From UBA10183 sp041653835 (GTDB lineage: Bacteria > Omnitrophota > Gorgyraeia > Gorgyraeales > Gorgyraeaceae), in assembly GCA_041653835.1 (NCBI GenBank), contig JBAZEP010000015.1:1-37249 (forward strand): a DNA stretch of 37,249 nucleotides, given 5' to 3'. Position numbers and translations under genes: made by a program. Under the pieces are notes generated by a model that saw nothing but the letters and a program-made list of their open reading frames with translations, had not been told where the DNA came from and ran no database searches. Shown here one piece after another: positions 1-7,882 of the stretch (within the stretch, counting starts at the first letter, position 1; each line of letters opens with the position of its first letter).

Positions 1-2
1 AA

Positions 3-806
3 TATAATTTCCATCCATCCAAACGGCTTGGCCAGAATTTCCTCATAGATCGTAATATCAAAGATAAAATCATAGGCGCCGCCGGACTGAGAAAAGAAGA
101 CACTGTCCTGGAGATAGGCCCCGGCCTTGGCGCTTTGACCGAAGGACTTGTGGAAAAAGCCGGGAAGGTGATAGCGGTAGAGAAAGACAAGCGCTTGTCC
201 GATTTTCTTTTAAACAATATGGGCAGCAACGCGGATATAATAAGCGCCGATATCCTGGATTATGATTTTGCAGGGACAGAACATTGTTCTGTCCCTGCAA
301 AATTTATCGTTGTCGGAAATCTCCCTTATTCTATATCCAGCCCGATATTAAATAAGCTGATAGATAACAGGAGTTTTATAAGCGCCGCTTATGTCACTGT
401 CCAGCTGGAGTTCGGGGAAAGGGTAGTTGCCTCAGCAGGCACAAAGGACTACGGGTCGTTGTCCTGCTATGCCCGGTTTTACGGCAAGCCTGAAATATTG
501 TTCAAGATCCCGCGGGGCGCGTTTTTTCCAGTACCCGACGTGGATTCGTGCTTACTTAAGATAGTGTTCGAACAAAATATCGACAGTTCCATAGACCAGG
601 GATTGCTTTTTAGGATAATCCGCTCATCTTTTGAAAAACGGAGAAAGACTATCCTGAATTCTCTGGCATCTTCCGGCTTGTTCAAATCAAAAGAGGAAGC
701 GTTCTCGCGGCTTTCTGAAACAGGCATATCCCCAACACGCCGTCCCGAAACAATCTCATTGGAAGAATTTATAACACTTTCCCGCCATCTAATGCGACAA
801 AAGTGA
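3..806 (+). CDS. rsmA: 16S rRNA (adenine-1518/1519-N6) dimethyltransferase RsmA/KsgA, 5' end cut
   Basis: The reading frame is open from base 3 and already shows the family N-terminus KRLGQNFLIDRNI, so only about ten residues are missing off the window. The SAM-binding motif I is EIGPGLGALTEGL and the catalytic NLPY motif follows in IVVGNLPYSISSPIL. The enzyme dimethylates two adjacent adenines in the 3'-terminal helix 45 of 16S rRNA during small-subunit assembly. The TTG at 135 lies inside motif I and is not a start. One oddity is a stretch reading AGTEHCSVPAK just before NLPY, which is encoded by a 39-base palindrome and lengthens the loop. The stop codon TGA (804-806) lies inside a second palindrome. 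The visible 267 residues are close to the usual family length. Confidence 0.96.
   Translation, partial: YNFHPSKRLGQNFLIDRNIKDKIIGAAGLRKEDTVLEIGPGLGALTEGLVEKAGKVIAVEKDKRLSDFLLNNMGSNADIISADILDYDFAGTEHCSVPAKFIVVGNLPYSISSPILNKLIDNRSFISAAYVTVQLEFGERVVASAGTKDYGSLSCYARFYGKPEILFKIPRGAFFPVPDVDSCLLKIVFEQNIDSSIDQGLLFRIIRSSFEKRRKTILNSLASSGLFKSKEEAFSRLSETGISPTRRPETISLEEFITLSRHLMRQK
265..303. repeat. 39-base perfect palindrome inside rsmA
   Basis: Two 19-base arms (265-283 and 285-303) are exact reverse complements around a single central T; the core reads GGGACAGAACA/TGTTCTGTCCC. The whole element is translated in frame and adds about 12 residues between the SAM-binding half and the NLPY motif of RsmA. 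It has the same length and one-base centre as the palindrome at 24352-24390. It has no T-tract, so it is not a terminator. Confidence 0.9.
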
Positions 807-827
807 CACTGTCAGTTTTGTCGCCTT
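791..827. repeat. 37-base imperfect palindrome at the end of rsmA
   Basis: The element is centred on C809 with the core GTGACACTGTCAG. Arms GCGACAAAA and TTTTGTCGC pair, with one mismatch inside (G803/G815) and one near the edge (T793/C825). It supplies the last codons and the TGA stop of rsmA. The ACACTGT centre is shared with the palindrome at 24352-24390. Confidence 0.75.
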
Positions 828-832
828 TGGCA

Positions 833-861
833 TTGACAACACGCTGTATATATGATATTTT
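833..861 (+). promoter_or_regulatory. Sigma-70-type promoter for the gat operon
   Basis: TTGACA (833-838), a 17-base spacer and TATTTT (856-861), with a TG one base before the -10 (extended -10). Transcription would begin near 867-869, only a few bases before the gatC ATG at 872, and no Shine-Dalgarno sequence precedes that ATG. The predicted transcript is therefore leaderless or nearly so. This is inferred from motif matches only. Confidence 0.6.
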
Positions 862-871
862 AATCTAAATT

Positions 872-1168
872 ATGGCTATAAATAGAGATACCGTTAAATA
901 TACGGCCAATCTGGCGAGGATAGAACTGTCAAACGGGGAATTGGACCACTTTACGGCGCAGTTAGACAGGATATTGGCGTATGTCGACAAGCTGGGCACG
1001 CTGGATACTTCTAATCTTGAGCCCACTAGCCATGTCCTGGAGATGAAAAATGTGTACAGGGATGACGTCGTAAAAGAATCTTTACCAGTATCCGAGGTTA
1101 TACAAAACGCCCCTGCCAGAGAGAATAATCTTTTTAAGGTACCGAAAATCATAGATACAGAGGCATGA
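872..1168 (+). CDS. gatC: Asp/Glu-tRNA(Asn/Gln) amidotransferase subunit GatC
   Basis: The 98-residue protein has the GatC pattern throughout: an N-terminal helix VKYTANLARIELSNGEL, then LDRILAYVDKL, LDTSNLEPTSHV and the late RDDVV and NAPARENNLFKVPKII segments. GatC wraps around GatA and GatB and stabilises the complex that converts misacylated Glu-tRNA(Gln) or Asp-tRNA(Asn). It is the first gene after the promoter at 833, and its stop overlaps the gatA start as ATGA. No ribosome binding site is visible before its ATG, consistent with a very short or absent 5' leader. The length is normal for the family. Confidence 0.95.
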   Translation: MAINRDTVKYTANLARIELSNGELDHFTAQLDRILAYVDKLGTLDTSNLEPTSHVLEMKNVYRDDVVKESLPVSEVIQNAPARENNLFKVPKIIDTEA

Positions 1169-2625
1169 TGGAATTAAATACCCTGACAGCGCACGCCCTT
1201 ATAGACCTTCTTAATAAGAAAGATATATCGCCTATAGATATATGCAATAGTATTATTAAAAGAATAGCGGATACGGAAAAGCGGCTGAACGCCCTGGCGC
1301 ATTTTGATAAAGACGCGGCGCTTAAACGCGTAGGGGATGGTTTTAAACCCTCCCCTACAAAAGCTTTATCAGGCATCCCTGTTTTCATAAAAGATAATAT
1401 CTGTGTCAAAGACGAGCTTACCACATGTTCCTCAAAAATCCTCAAAGGATTCAAGCCTCCTTACAACGCTACCGTAATCAATAAGCTTCTGGCAGCGGAC
1501 GCGATATTGATGGGCAAGACCAATATGGATGAATTCGCGTTCGGGTCATCCACCGAGACATCCTGCTACGGCGCTTCCAGGAACCCGTGGGATACGGAAC
1601 GGATCCCGGGCGGTTCATCAGGAGGCTCAGCCGCAGCGGTCAGCGCGGATGAGGCTATCCTGGCGCTTGGTTCCGATACGGGCGGTTCAATAAGGCAGCC
1701 TGCCGCTCTATGCGGGGTCGTGGGCTTGAAGCCTACTTACGGACGGGTTTCCAGGTACGGCCTTATAGCGTTCGCTTCTTCACTGGACCAGATAGGGCCT
1801 ATCACAAAAGATGTGGAAGACGCCGCTATCCTATTAAAGGCCATATCCGGCCATGATGAAATGGATTCAACGTCAGCCAATATCGCCGTCAATGACTATG
1901 TACCAGAGATAAAAAAAGATATAAAAGGGCTGAAGATAGGCATTCCTAAAGAATATTTTATCGAAGGCATGGACAAGGACGTCAAGGATTCCATAAAAAC
2001 AGCCGTGCAAAAACTCGAAGGATTAGGCGCTGTGTGTGAAGATATAAGCCTGCCCCATACCGAATACGCCGTGAGTGTTTATTATTTAGTAGCGACAGCC
2101 GAGGCAAGTTCGAATCTCGCCAGGTTTGACGGTGTCCAGTACGGTTTGAGGCCGGAAAACGCGAAATCCATGATCGATATGTATAAAAAGACGCGCGAGC
2201 AAGGTTTCGGGGATGAGGCAAAACGCAGGATCATCCTGGGCACATTCGCGCTTTCGAGCGGTTATTACGACGCGTACTATTTAAAAGCGCTGAAGGTAAG
2301 GACGCTGATAAAGAGGGATTTTGACGAGGCGTTCAGGAAATTTGACGCCATTGTCACGCCTACATCGCCTACGCCGGCATTCAAGATAGGCGAGAAGATA
2401 AGCGACCCTCTTACGATGTATCTTTCGGATATATTTACGATCTCCGCGAACCTGGCAGGGATCCCGGGCATATCCATACCGTGCGGGTTTACCAAAAATA
2501 ACCTGCCCATAGGCCTGCAGATACTCGGAAAACCTTTTGATGAGGAAATGATCTTACGCGTAGCGTATAATTATGAGCAGAACACAGACTGGCATAACAG
2601 AAAACCGGAAAATATATTAAAATAA
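1165..2625 (+). CDS. gatA: Asp/Glu-tRNA amidotransferase subunit A, amidase
   Basis: Full-length amidase-signature enzyme of 486 residues. The Ser-cisSer-Lys triad can be placed at Lys76 (IKDN), Ser151 (GGSSGGS) and Ser175 (DTGGSIRQPA), with the 75- and 24-residue spacings known for GatA. It releases ammonia from glutamine for transfer to the activated tRNA on GatB. The start overlaps gatC (ATGATG at 1165; the second ATG at 1168 is an equally possible start). Residues 56-65 read VGDGFKPSPT and are encoded by a near-perfect palindrome, forming an extra loop between the helical N-terminus and the catalytic lysine. This peptide is not part of GatA as I know the family. The gene is followed at once by a 50-base palindrome and gatB. 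Confidence 0.97.
   Translation: MMELNTLTAHALIDLLNKKDISPIDICNSIIKRIADTEKRLNALAHFDKDAALKRVGDGFKPSPTKALSGIPVFIKDNICVKDELTTCSSKILKGFKPPYNATVINKLLAADAILMGKTNMDEFAFGSSTETSCYGASRNPWDTERIPGGSSGGSAAAVSADEAILALGSDTGGSIRQPAALCGVVGLKPTYGRVSRYGLIAFASSLDQIGPITKDVEDAAILLKAISGHDEMDSTSANIAVNDYVPEIKKDIKGLKIGIPKEYFIEGMDKDVKDSIKTAVQKLEGLGAVCEDISLPHTEYAVSVYYLVATAEASSNLARFDGVQYGLRPENAKSMIDMYKKTREQGFGDEAKRRIILGTFALSSGYYDAYYLKALKVRTLIKRDFDEAFRKFDAIVTPTSPTPAFKIGEKISDPLTMYLSDIFTISANLAGIPGISIPCGFTKNNLPIGLQILGKPFDEEMILRVAYNYEQNTDWHNRKPENILK
1330..1358. repeat. 29-base palindrome read in frame inside gatA
   Basis: GTAGGGGATGG and its partner CCCTCCCCTAC flank a TTTTAAA centre; 13 of 14 position pairs are complementary around base 1344 (mismatch 1338/1350). 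On the + strand it encodes VGDGFKPSPT. I have a recollection of similar GFKPSPT/GFKPAPT peptides scattered in proteins of environmental bacteria, which would fit a mobile palindromic element; that is memory, not a search result. Confidence 0.8.
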
Positions 2626-2626
2626 A

Positions 2627-2676
2627 CCCAAACCCGCATCGGGGGAGGTTAAAACCTCCCCCGATGCGGGTTTGGG
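2627..2676. repeat. 50-base perfect palindrome filling the gatA-gatB gap
   Basis: Two 24-base arms (2627-2650 and 2653-2676) are exact reverse complements around AA. The element starts two bases after the gatA stop, and its last three bases (GGG) form the beginning of the gatB Shine-Dalgarno sequence GGGGAGG (2674-2680). The RNA hairpin would be very stable. There is no U-tract, so termination is unlikely; an effect on gatB translation or mRNA decay is possible. Confidence 0.92.
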
Positions 2677-2687
2677 GAGGGTCCCTG

Positions 2688-4118
2688 ATGTCGTACGAAA
2701 CAGTTATCGGTTTGGAAGTCCATCTTCAGCTTAACACCAAAAGCAAGGTATTCTGCGGTTGCAGTACCGGTTTTGGTTCCGCGCCTAATACCCAGGTGTG
2801 CCCGGTGTGCCTGGGCTTTCCCGGCAGCCTGCCTGTCCTTAACAGGAGGGCGCTTGAGCTCGGGGCAAAAGTCGCGATAGCCTTGAATTGCGCTATCGCC
2901 AGGAAGATAAGGTTTGACAGGAAAAATTACTTTTATCCGGACCTGCCCAAGGACTACCAGATCTCTCAATTCGACCAGCCGCTGGCGCAGCACGGCTTCC
3001 TTAGTGTCGTATCCGGGGAATTCGAAAGAAAGATAAAGATAAGAAGGGTCCACCTGGAAGAGGACACGGGAAAACTTTTCCACCAGAAAGATTCCAGCCT
3101 CGTGGATTTTAACCGCTCGGGCGTCCCTCTCCTGGAGATAGTAAGCGAGCCGGACATGTATTCCCCGGAAGAGGCGTATCTCTATCTTACGGCGCTGAAA
3201 TCTATCCTGGAATACATAGATGTTTCCGATTGTAACATGGAAGAAGGCAGCCTCAGGTGCGACGCCAATATCTCGCTCAGGAAAAAAGGTGAAACTTCTC
3301 TCGGTGTCAAAACCGAGATTAAGAACATGAACTCGTTCAAAGGCGTAAAGAGCGCGCTTGAATATGAGGCGCGGCGACAGGAGGAATTACTGGAGGAAGG
3401 CGGAAGGGTTATCCAGGAGACCAGGCTTTATAACGCGGAAAAAGGAGTCACAGAACCCATGAGGTCAAAAGAAGAGGCGCATGATTACAGGTATTTTCCT
3501 GAGCCTGACCTGGCGCCTTTTGATTTCGAAGAGGAATTCCTGAAGGGCATCGAAAGAAATATGCCCGAACTCCCTGAGCCCAAAAAAAACAGGTTTATCA
3601 AGGATTATGGCCTTTCTAATTACGATGCCGCTATAATGGCCTCCGATAAAGATATCGCCGCTTATTTCGAGGAATGCGCGGCATTGTATAGCCCGAAAAC
3701 AGTGGTTAACTGGCTCATGGGCGACATATCGGCATATATGAAGGAAAAGAACGTTTCGATGAAGGCCTTGAAATTGAAACCGGAACAGCTTTCGGATATG
3801 CTCAAAATGATAGACGGGGGAGTCATTACCGGGAAAACGGCCAAGGCGCTTCTCATAGAAGTCATAGAAACAGGCAAGAACCCAAAAGAGATGGTAAAAG
3901 AAAAAGGCCTTGAGCAGATCTCCGACGTCAGCCTGCTGGAAGATACCATCGATCAGGTCATTGCTGAAAACCTGAAGTCGGCGGAGGATTTTAAAAACGG
4001 CAAAGAAAACGCCATAATGTTCCTTGTAGGCAAGGTTATGCAGAAAACAAAAGGCAGGGCAAACCCCGGCAAAATAAACGGGATATTAAGGGAAAGATTG
4101 AAAGGAGCGGCAAAATGA
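2688..4118 (+). CDS. gatB: Asp/Glu-tRNA amidotransferase subunit B
   Basis: The 476-residue protein begins MSYETVIGLEVHLQLNTKSKVFCGC, the canonical GatB N-terminus. It continues with CPVCLGFPGSLPVLN, RKNYFYPDLPKDYQISQ, LLEIVSEPDM, the EIKNMNSFK signature and the C-terminal YqeY-like tail domain ending in GKVMQKTKGRANPGKING. GatB binds tRNA and activates the misacylated residue before ammonia transfer from GatA. An upstream in-frame ATG at 2664 lies inside the palindrome and would add eight unrelated residues. The ATG at 2688 is preferred because GGGGAGG lies seven bases upstream and the protein then starts exactly as the family does. The stop overlaps the next gene as ATGA. Confidence 0.97.
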   Translation: MSYETVIGLEVHLQLNTKSKVFCGCSTGFGSAPNTQVCPVCLGFPGSLPVLNRRALELGAKVAIALNCAIARKIRFDRKNYFYPDLPKDYQISQFDQPLAQHGFLSVVSGEFERKIKIRRVHLEEDTGKLFHQKDSSLVDFNRSGVPLLEIVSEPDMYSPEEAYLYLTALKSILEYIDVSDCNMEEGSLRCDANISLRKKGETSLGVKTEIKNMNSFKGVKSALEYEARRQEELLEEGGRVIQETRLYNAEKGVTEPMRSKEEAHDYRYFPEPDLAPFDFEEEFLKGIERNMPELPEPKKNRFIKDYGLSNYDAAIMASDKDIAAYFEECAALYSPKTVVNWLMGDISAYMKEKNVSMKALKLKPEQLSDMLKMIDGGVITGKTAKALLIEVIETGKNPKEMVKEKGLEQISDVSLLEDTIDQVIAENLKSAEDFKNGKENAIMFLVGKVMQKTKGRANPGKINGILRERLKGAAK

Positions 4119-5389
4119 AAAAAAGGTTGATCGTCTTCATCGTTGTGGCGGGTTTCGCGATAGGCACATTGGCTTATCACGCGGGCTGCGCCGAAACAAA
4201 AGAGCGCCAAAAGGATGATCTTTATAAAGAACTCGAGCTTTTTTCGGACGCGGTGAGCCTTATACGCACGGATTATGTTGAGGATAAAAAATCAAAAGAC
4301 CTGATCTACGGCGCCCTTAAGGGCATGCTGGCTTCGCTGGACCCTTATAGCCAGTTCATGGATCCGGATACTTATAACGAGATGAAGGTGGAGACAGAGG
4401 GGGAATTCGGAGGCATAGGTATAGAGATTACCCTGAAAGATGACCTTCTCACGATAATATCCCCTATAGATGATACCCCGGCTCATAAGGCAGGCTTAAA
4501 GGCAGGGGACAGGATAGTAAAAATAGACGGCGCTATTACCAAGGACCTCACGTTGATAGAAGCGGTCAAAAAATTAAGGGGCAAACCCGGCACCGACGTG
4601 AATATCATTATCCTGAGGGAGACCGACAAAAAACTGCTGGAATTCACGATAACCAGGGCGATAATCAAGATAGCGAGTATCAAGAAAGCGGAAATGATAG
4701 AGTCCGGTATCGCTTATATCAGGCTCGCCGAGTTCCAGGAGAACACCCCTAAAGACTTGTCCGAGGCGCTGAAAAAATTGGAAGGGGAAGGCGTAAAAGG
4801 GCTGGTGCTGGATCTCAGGAATAATCCCGGAGGCCTCCTTGACGTAGCTGTTGACGTGGCAGGCAAATTCCTCGAAGAGGGCAAAGTAGTCGTGAGTACC
4901 AAGGGCAGGATAGAAAACCAGAACATGGAATTCAAATCAAAAAATAAAAACGACCATCTCGGATATCCTATAGTGGTGCTTATAAACGGCGGCAGCGCGT
5001 CGGCGTCCGAGATCGTGGCAGGCGCTTTGCAGGATCACAAACGGGCATTGCTCCTCGGCACAAAAAGTTTCGGCAAAGGCTCTGTCCAGACAGTAGTGCC
5101 CATGTCGGATGGATCGGCGTTAAGGCTTACCACGAGCAAATATTTCACGCCGAAAGGCCGCTCTATCCACGGCGAAGGCATCGTACCCGATATCATAGTC
5201 GATTACGAAGAGCGTTCCCAGAAAGACAAAGAGATCGATAAAGACGTGGAACTGCTTGAAAAATTGATGAATGAAAAAGAAAAGACCGAACAGGAAAAAG
5301 CAGAGGATAAAAAGAAAAAAGAATTGGACAATCAGCTCTTGAGAGCGGTGGACGTGCTCAAGGGGATAGTCATATATACCGGGAAATAA
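4115..5389 (+). CDS. ctpA: C-terminal processing peptidase, S41 family (CtpA/Prc-like)
   Basis: A 424-residue exported serine protease. Residues 1-25 form a signal sequence ending in a Gly-Cys pair (HAGCA), so it could be a lipoprotein or simply secreted. A PDZ domain follows at about residues 90-180 (GGIGIEI through GLKAGDRIVKIDG). The S41 core carries the Ser-Lys dyad as Ser296 (GGSASASEI) and Lys321 (SFGKGSVQT). The C-terminus is a charged, probably coiled segment rich in Lys and Glu. Such proteases trim periplasmic or membrane protein C-termini. The start overlaps gatB by ATGA, with AAGGAG upstream. Its exact physiological target cannot be read from the sequence. Confidence 0.93.
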   Translation: MKKRLIVFIVVAGFAIGTLAYHAGCAETKERQKDDLYKELELFSDAVSLIRTDYVEDKKSKDLIYGALKGMLASLDPYSQFMDPDTYNEMKVETEGEFGGIGIEITLKDDLLTIISPIDDTPAHKAGLKAGDRIVKIDGAITKDLTLIEAVKKLRGKPGTDVNIIILRETDKKLLEFTITRAIIKIASIKKAEMIESGIAYIRLAEFQENTPKDLSEALKKLEGEGVKGLVLDLRNNPGGLLDVAVDVAGKFLEEGKVVVSTKGRIENQNMEFKSKNKNDHLGYPIVVLINGGSASASEIVAGALQDHKRALLLGTKSFGKGSVQTVVPMSDGSALRLTTSKYFTPKGRSIHGEGIVPDIIVDYEERSQKDKEIDKDVELLEKLMNEKEKTEQEKAEDKKKKELDNQLLRAVDVLKGIVIYTGK

Positions 5390-5392
5390 AAC

Positions 5393-6379
5393 ATGTTGAT
5401 CCTGGGCATAGAGACTTCCTGTGATGAGACATCGGCAAGCGTCGTCAAGAACGGCACTGACATCGTATCGAACGTTGTTTCATCCAGCCTTAAATATCAT
5501 AAAAAATACGGCGGTGTCATACCCGAGATAGCCGCCAGGCGCCACGTAGAAAACATCGATAAGGTAATAAACCGTTCTTTGCGAAATCCGGGCATAGGCA
5601 TAAAAGACATAGGCGCGATAGCGGTGACAAACGGGCCTGGCCTGGCAGGCGCGCTTTTAACCGGGATATCGTGCGCCAAGGCAATGAGTTATAGCCTGTC
5701 CAAGCCTTTGATAGCTGTCGATCATCTCAAGGCGCATGTGTATTCCGCCATTATGGCAAAGAAGCCTCCGCGATTCCCTTTCATAGGTCTTGTTATTTCA
5801 GGGGGGCATACAAGGCTGTACCTGGTAAAGGATTTCGACAGTTTTGAATTGCTCGGGGATACGGTAGATGATGCGGTCGGCGAGGCGTATGACAAGGTCG
5901 CCAAGATATTGGGCCTTGGTTATCCAGGCGGGCCTGTGATAGATAAGCTCGCGAAACAAGGGAATCCAAGGGCGATAAGGTTTACGTGTAAAAGCGTGAA
6001 TAACAGCCTTGATTTCAGCTTCAGCGGGATTAAAACAGCTGTTCTTTATTATGTAAAGGCCTGTGCCTCCGGATTAAACGCCCGGCTTATATCCGATATC
6101 GCGGCGAGTTTCCAGGAGGCGGCGCTGAAGGTCATTGTGGAGAATTCCGTTAAAGCGATGGAAAGGTATGCTATAAAGACTATCGTGATCGGCGGAGGGG
6201 TAAGCGCCAACTCCAGGTTCAGGGAAATGATGCAAAGGGAAGCAGCGTATAAAGGCCTTGAATTATATTTTCCTCCGATGAAATTATGCTCGGATAACGC
6301 CGCGATGACAGCGGGTATAGGATACAGGCTTTATAAAAAAGGCTCGAGAGCGCCTTTGAATATTACAGTGAATATTTAA
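5393..6379 (+). CDS. tsaD: tRNA N6-adenosine threonylcarbamoyltransferase TsaD
   Basis: A 328-residue Kae1/TsaD protein starting MLILGIETSCDETSASVV. Metal-binding histidines are His111 and His115 in AVDHLKAHVYSA, and a late metal-binding aspartate is in CSDNAAMTAGIGY. ATP-binding glycine segments appear in LVISGGHTRLY and VIGGGVSANSRFR. The enzyme transfers the threonylcarbamoyl group to A37 of ANN-decoding tRNAs, working with TsaB and TsaE, which are not in this window. It lies three bases after ctpA and is followed by an mgtC-type gene, so it is transcribed with its neighbours. The length is typical. Confidence 0.96.
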   Translation: MLILGIETSCDETSASVVKNGTDIVSNVVSSSLKYHKKYGGVIPEIAARRHVENIDKVINRSLRNPGIGIKDIGAIAVTNGPGLAGALLTGISCAKAMSYSLSKPLIAVDHLKAHVYSAIMAKKPPRFPFIGLVISGGHTRLYLVKDFDSFELLGDTVDDAVGEAYDKVAKILGLGYPGGPVIDKLAKQGNPRAIRFTCKSVNNSLDFSFSGIKTAVLYYVKACASGLNARLISDIAASFQEAALKVIVENSVKAMERYAIKTIVIGGGVSANSRFREMMQREAAYKGLELYFPPMKLCSDNAAMTAGIGYRLYKKGSRAPLNITVNI

Positions 6380-6390
6380 GGAGGGGGAAT

Positions 6391-6828
6391 ATGCTAACCG
6401 ACATTCAAGTAGTATCGCGGCTGTTGGCTGCCGCGGCGCTGGGCGGGGTCATAGGTTTCGAAAGAGAAAAACACTCAAGGCGCATGGCGGGTTTCAGGAC
6501 GCACATACTTGTCAGCGTGGGTTCCGCCCTTATAATGCTGGTCTCGATGCATATATTCGATATCTACACGGGCAAGGTAGCTGTTGATCCCGCCAGGATA
6601 GCGGCAGGGGTGGTGACAGGCATAGGTTTCCTGGGAGCCGGGACCATTATACGCTCCGGGGAGTCTGTAAGGGGGCTTACCACAGCGGCAAGCCTCTGGA
6701 CGGTTTCGGGCATAGGATTGGCGGTAGGGTGCGGGTTTTACACGGCCGCGTGCGTAACAGCGGCTATCGCGTTCGCCGCGTTATATTTTTTAAGGAAAAT
6801 CGCTATCGACGGAGAGGACAACCAATGA
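6391..6828 (+). CDS. MgtC/SapB family membrane protein
   Basis: A 145-residue polytopic inner-membrane protein with the MgtC N-terminal core: LLAAAALGGVIGFEREKHSRRMAGFRTHILVSVGSALIML, then AAGVVTGIGFLGAGTIIR and GLTTAASLWTVSGIGLAVGCG. About four membrane segments can be seen. It lacks the C-terminal cytoplasmic ACT-like domain of Salmonella MgtC, as many short family members do. MgtC proteins are linked to magnesium limitation and modulation of the F-type ATP synthase, but the role of short versions is not settled. GGAGGGGG is placed well before the ATG. The stop overlaps the next gene as ATGA. Confidence 0.9.
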   Translation: MLTDIQVVSRLLAAAALGGVIGFEREKHSRRMAGFRTHILVSVGSALIMLVSMHIFDIYTGKVAVDPARIAAGVVTGIGFLGAGTIIRSGESVRGLTTAASLWTVSGIGLAVGCGFYTAACVTAAIAFAALYFLRKIAIDGEDNQ

Positions 6829-7124
6829 TGATGAAACGTTTTTTGACCTCGAAGGAAGCGGCGGAATACCTGGACATAACGGAAAATGAACTCTCAGGTT
6901 TATCAGCCAGCCGCAGGATTACCGCTTACAAAGTAGGCGGTATTTACACCAGGTTTAAAATAGACGACCTTGAGGCGTACCGCAGAAAAAGCATGGCAAA
7001 GCCTGATAAAAATTGCAGCGGCAATTTCAGCGCCATATCGGATTTTTTGTATTTCAATGATTTCTATATATATTCGGGCATCATAATAGCGGCAGCTCTT
7101 TATTTCATATTCAAAAAACCATAA
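6825..7124 (+). CDS. Excisionase-like HTH protein with C-terminal membrane anchor
   Basis: A 99-residue protein. Residues 5-55 match the MerR/excisionase-type HTH_17 fold: FLTSKEAAEYLDITENELSGL, then AYKVGGIYTRFKIDDLEAYRR. The C-terminus (YIYSGIIIAAALYFIFKKP) is a single hydrophobic segment with a short basic tail, which would anchor the protein in the membrane with the HTH facing the cytoplasm. The start at 6825 has GGAGAGG seven bases upstream and overlaps mgtC by ATGA; a longer frame from 6729 would read through mgtC and is not credible. Its DNA target and any role of the membrane anchor are unknown. Confidence 0.8.
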   Translation: MMMKRFLTSKEAAEYLDITENELSGLSASRRITAYKVGGIYTRFKIDDLEAYRRKSMAKPDKNCSGNFSAISDFLYFNDFYIYSGIIIAAALYFIFKKP

Positions 7125-7138
7125 CGGGCCGTAACGAG

Positions 7139-7882
7139 ATGAACTCTTCCGCGCGCTTAAAAAAGACATTGAAAAAACTTTATTCCAAAAAGATATCGGT
7201 GGACGCCGCTTTCCGCTCTTTCAAGGACCTTCCGTATGAGAATATGGGATTTGCCAGGCTGGATCATCACAGGGCTTTCCGGAAAAGCATGGGAGAGGTC
7301 ATCTATTGCGCTAATAAGACCCGTGACCAGTTGGATAAAATAACGGGGGCCCTCATAAAACACAAGAGCCCGATACTGCTCACGCGGGCCGATAAACCCC
7401 TGTACGATTTTTTAAAGAAAAAATTTCCCGCGCTGAAGTATAACGAGGCGGGCAGGGTCATATACCTGAAAAAGAACAGGTTAAAAAACAAAAAAACAGT
7501 CCTGATAGTAACGGCGGGTACCGGCGATATACCGGTAGCCGAGGAGGCAAGGGTTACTCTGGAAGTCATGGGTAACAGGGTAAAGACTATTTATGACGCG
7601 GGCGTGGCCGGGATACACCGCCTTTTCGATAATATTTCCGAGATATCGAAGGCAAATGTTATAATAGTGGTGGCGGGCATGGAAGGCGCGCTTGGAAGCG
7701 TGGTAGGGGGGCTTACCAACAAACCTGTCATAGCGGTGCCTACGAGCGTTGGTTATGGTTCCAGTTTTAAAGGCATAGCGCCGCTTTTGACGATGATGAA
7801 TTCCTGTTCGCCCGGCATTGCCGTGGTCAATATCGATAACGGGTTTGGCGCGGGCTATTTCGCCAGTTTGATAAACAAATGA
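7139..7882 (+). CDS. larB: Nickel-pincer cofactor biosynthesis protein LarB
   Basis: A 247-residue protein with the LarB N-terminal segment (FKDLPYENMGFARLDHHRAFRKSMGEVIYCANKT) and the PurE-like C-terminal domain (VLIVTAGTGDIPVAEEA, DAGVAGIHRLFD, VVAGMEGALGSVVGGLTNKPVIAVPTSVGYG). LarB carboxylates and hydrolyses nicotinic acid adenine dinucleotide, the first step towards the nickel-pincer nucleotide used by lactate racemase-type enzymes. The stop overlaps the next gene (larC C-terminal half) by ATGA. No larA, larE or larC N-terminal half is visible nearby. Confidence 0.93.
   Translation: MNSSARLKKTLKKLYSKKISVDAAFRSFKDLPYENMGFARLDHHRAFRKSMGEVIYCANKTRDQLDKITGALIKHKSPILLTRADKPLYDFLKKKFPALKYNEAGRVIYLKKNRLKNKKTVLIVTAGTGDIPVAEEARVTLEVMGNRVKTIYDAGVAGIHRLFDNISEISKANVIIVVAGMEGALGSVVGGLTNKPVIAVPTSVGYGSSFKGIAPLLTMMNSCSPGIAVVNIDNGFGAGYFASLINK

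Noticed and set aside
2627..2676. Palindromes considered as intrinsic terminators
   Set aside because: None of the perfect palindromes is followed by a T-tract on either strand in a useful place; several lie inside coding sequence.
2649..3083. A 144-codon frame on the - strand opposite gatB
   Set aside because: It is a shadow of gatB, with no ribosome site and no recognisable domain; the + strand frame is certain.
6729..6824. A longer N-terminus for the HTH protein, starting at 6729
   Set aside because: It would read through mgtC in another frame with no ribosome site; the ATGA-coupled start at 6825 fits better.
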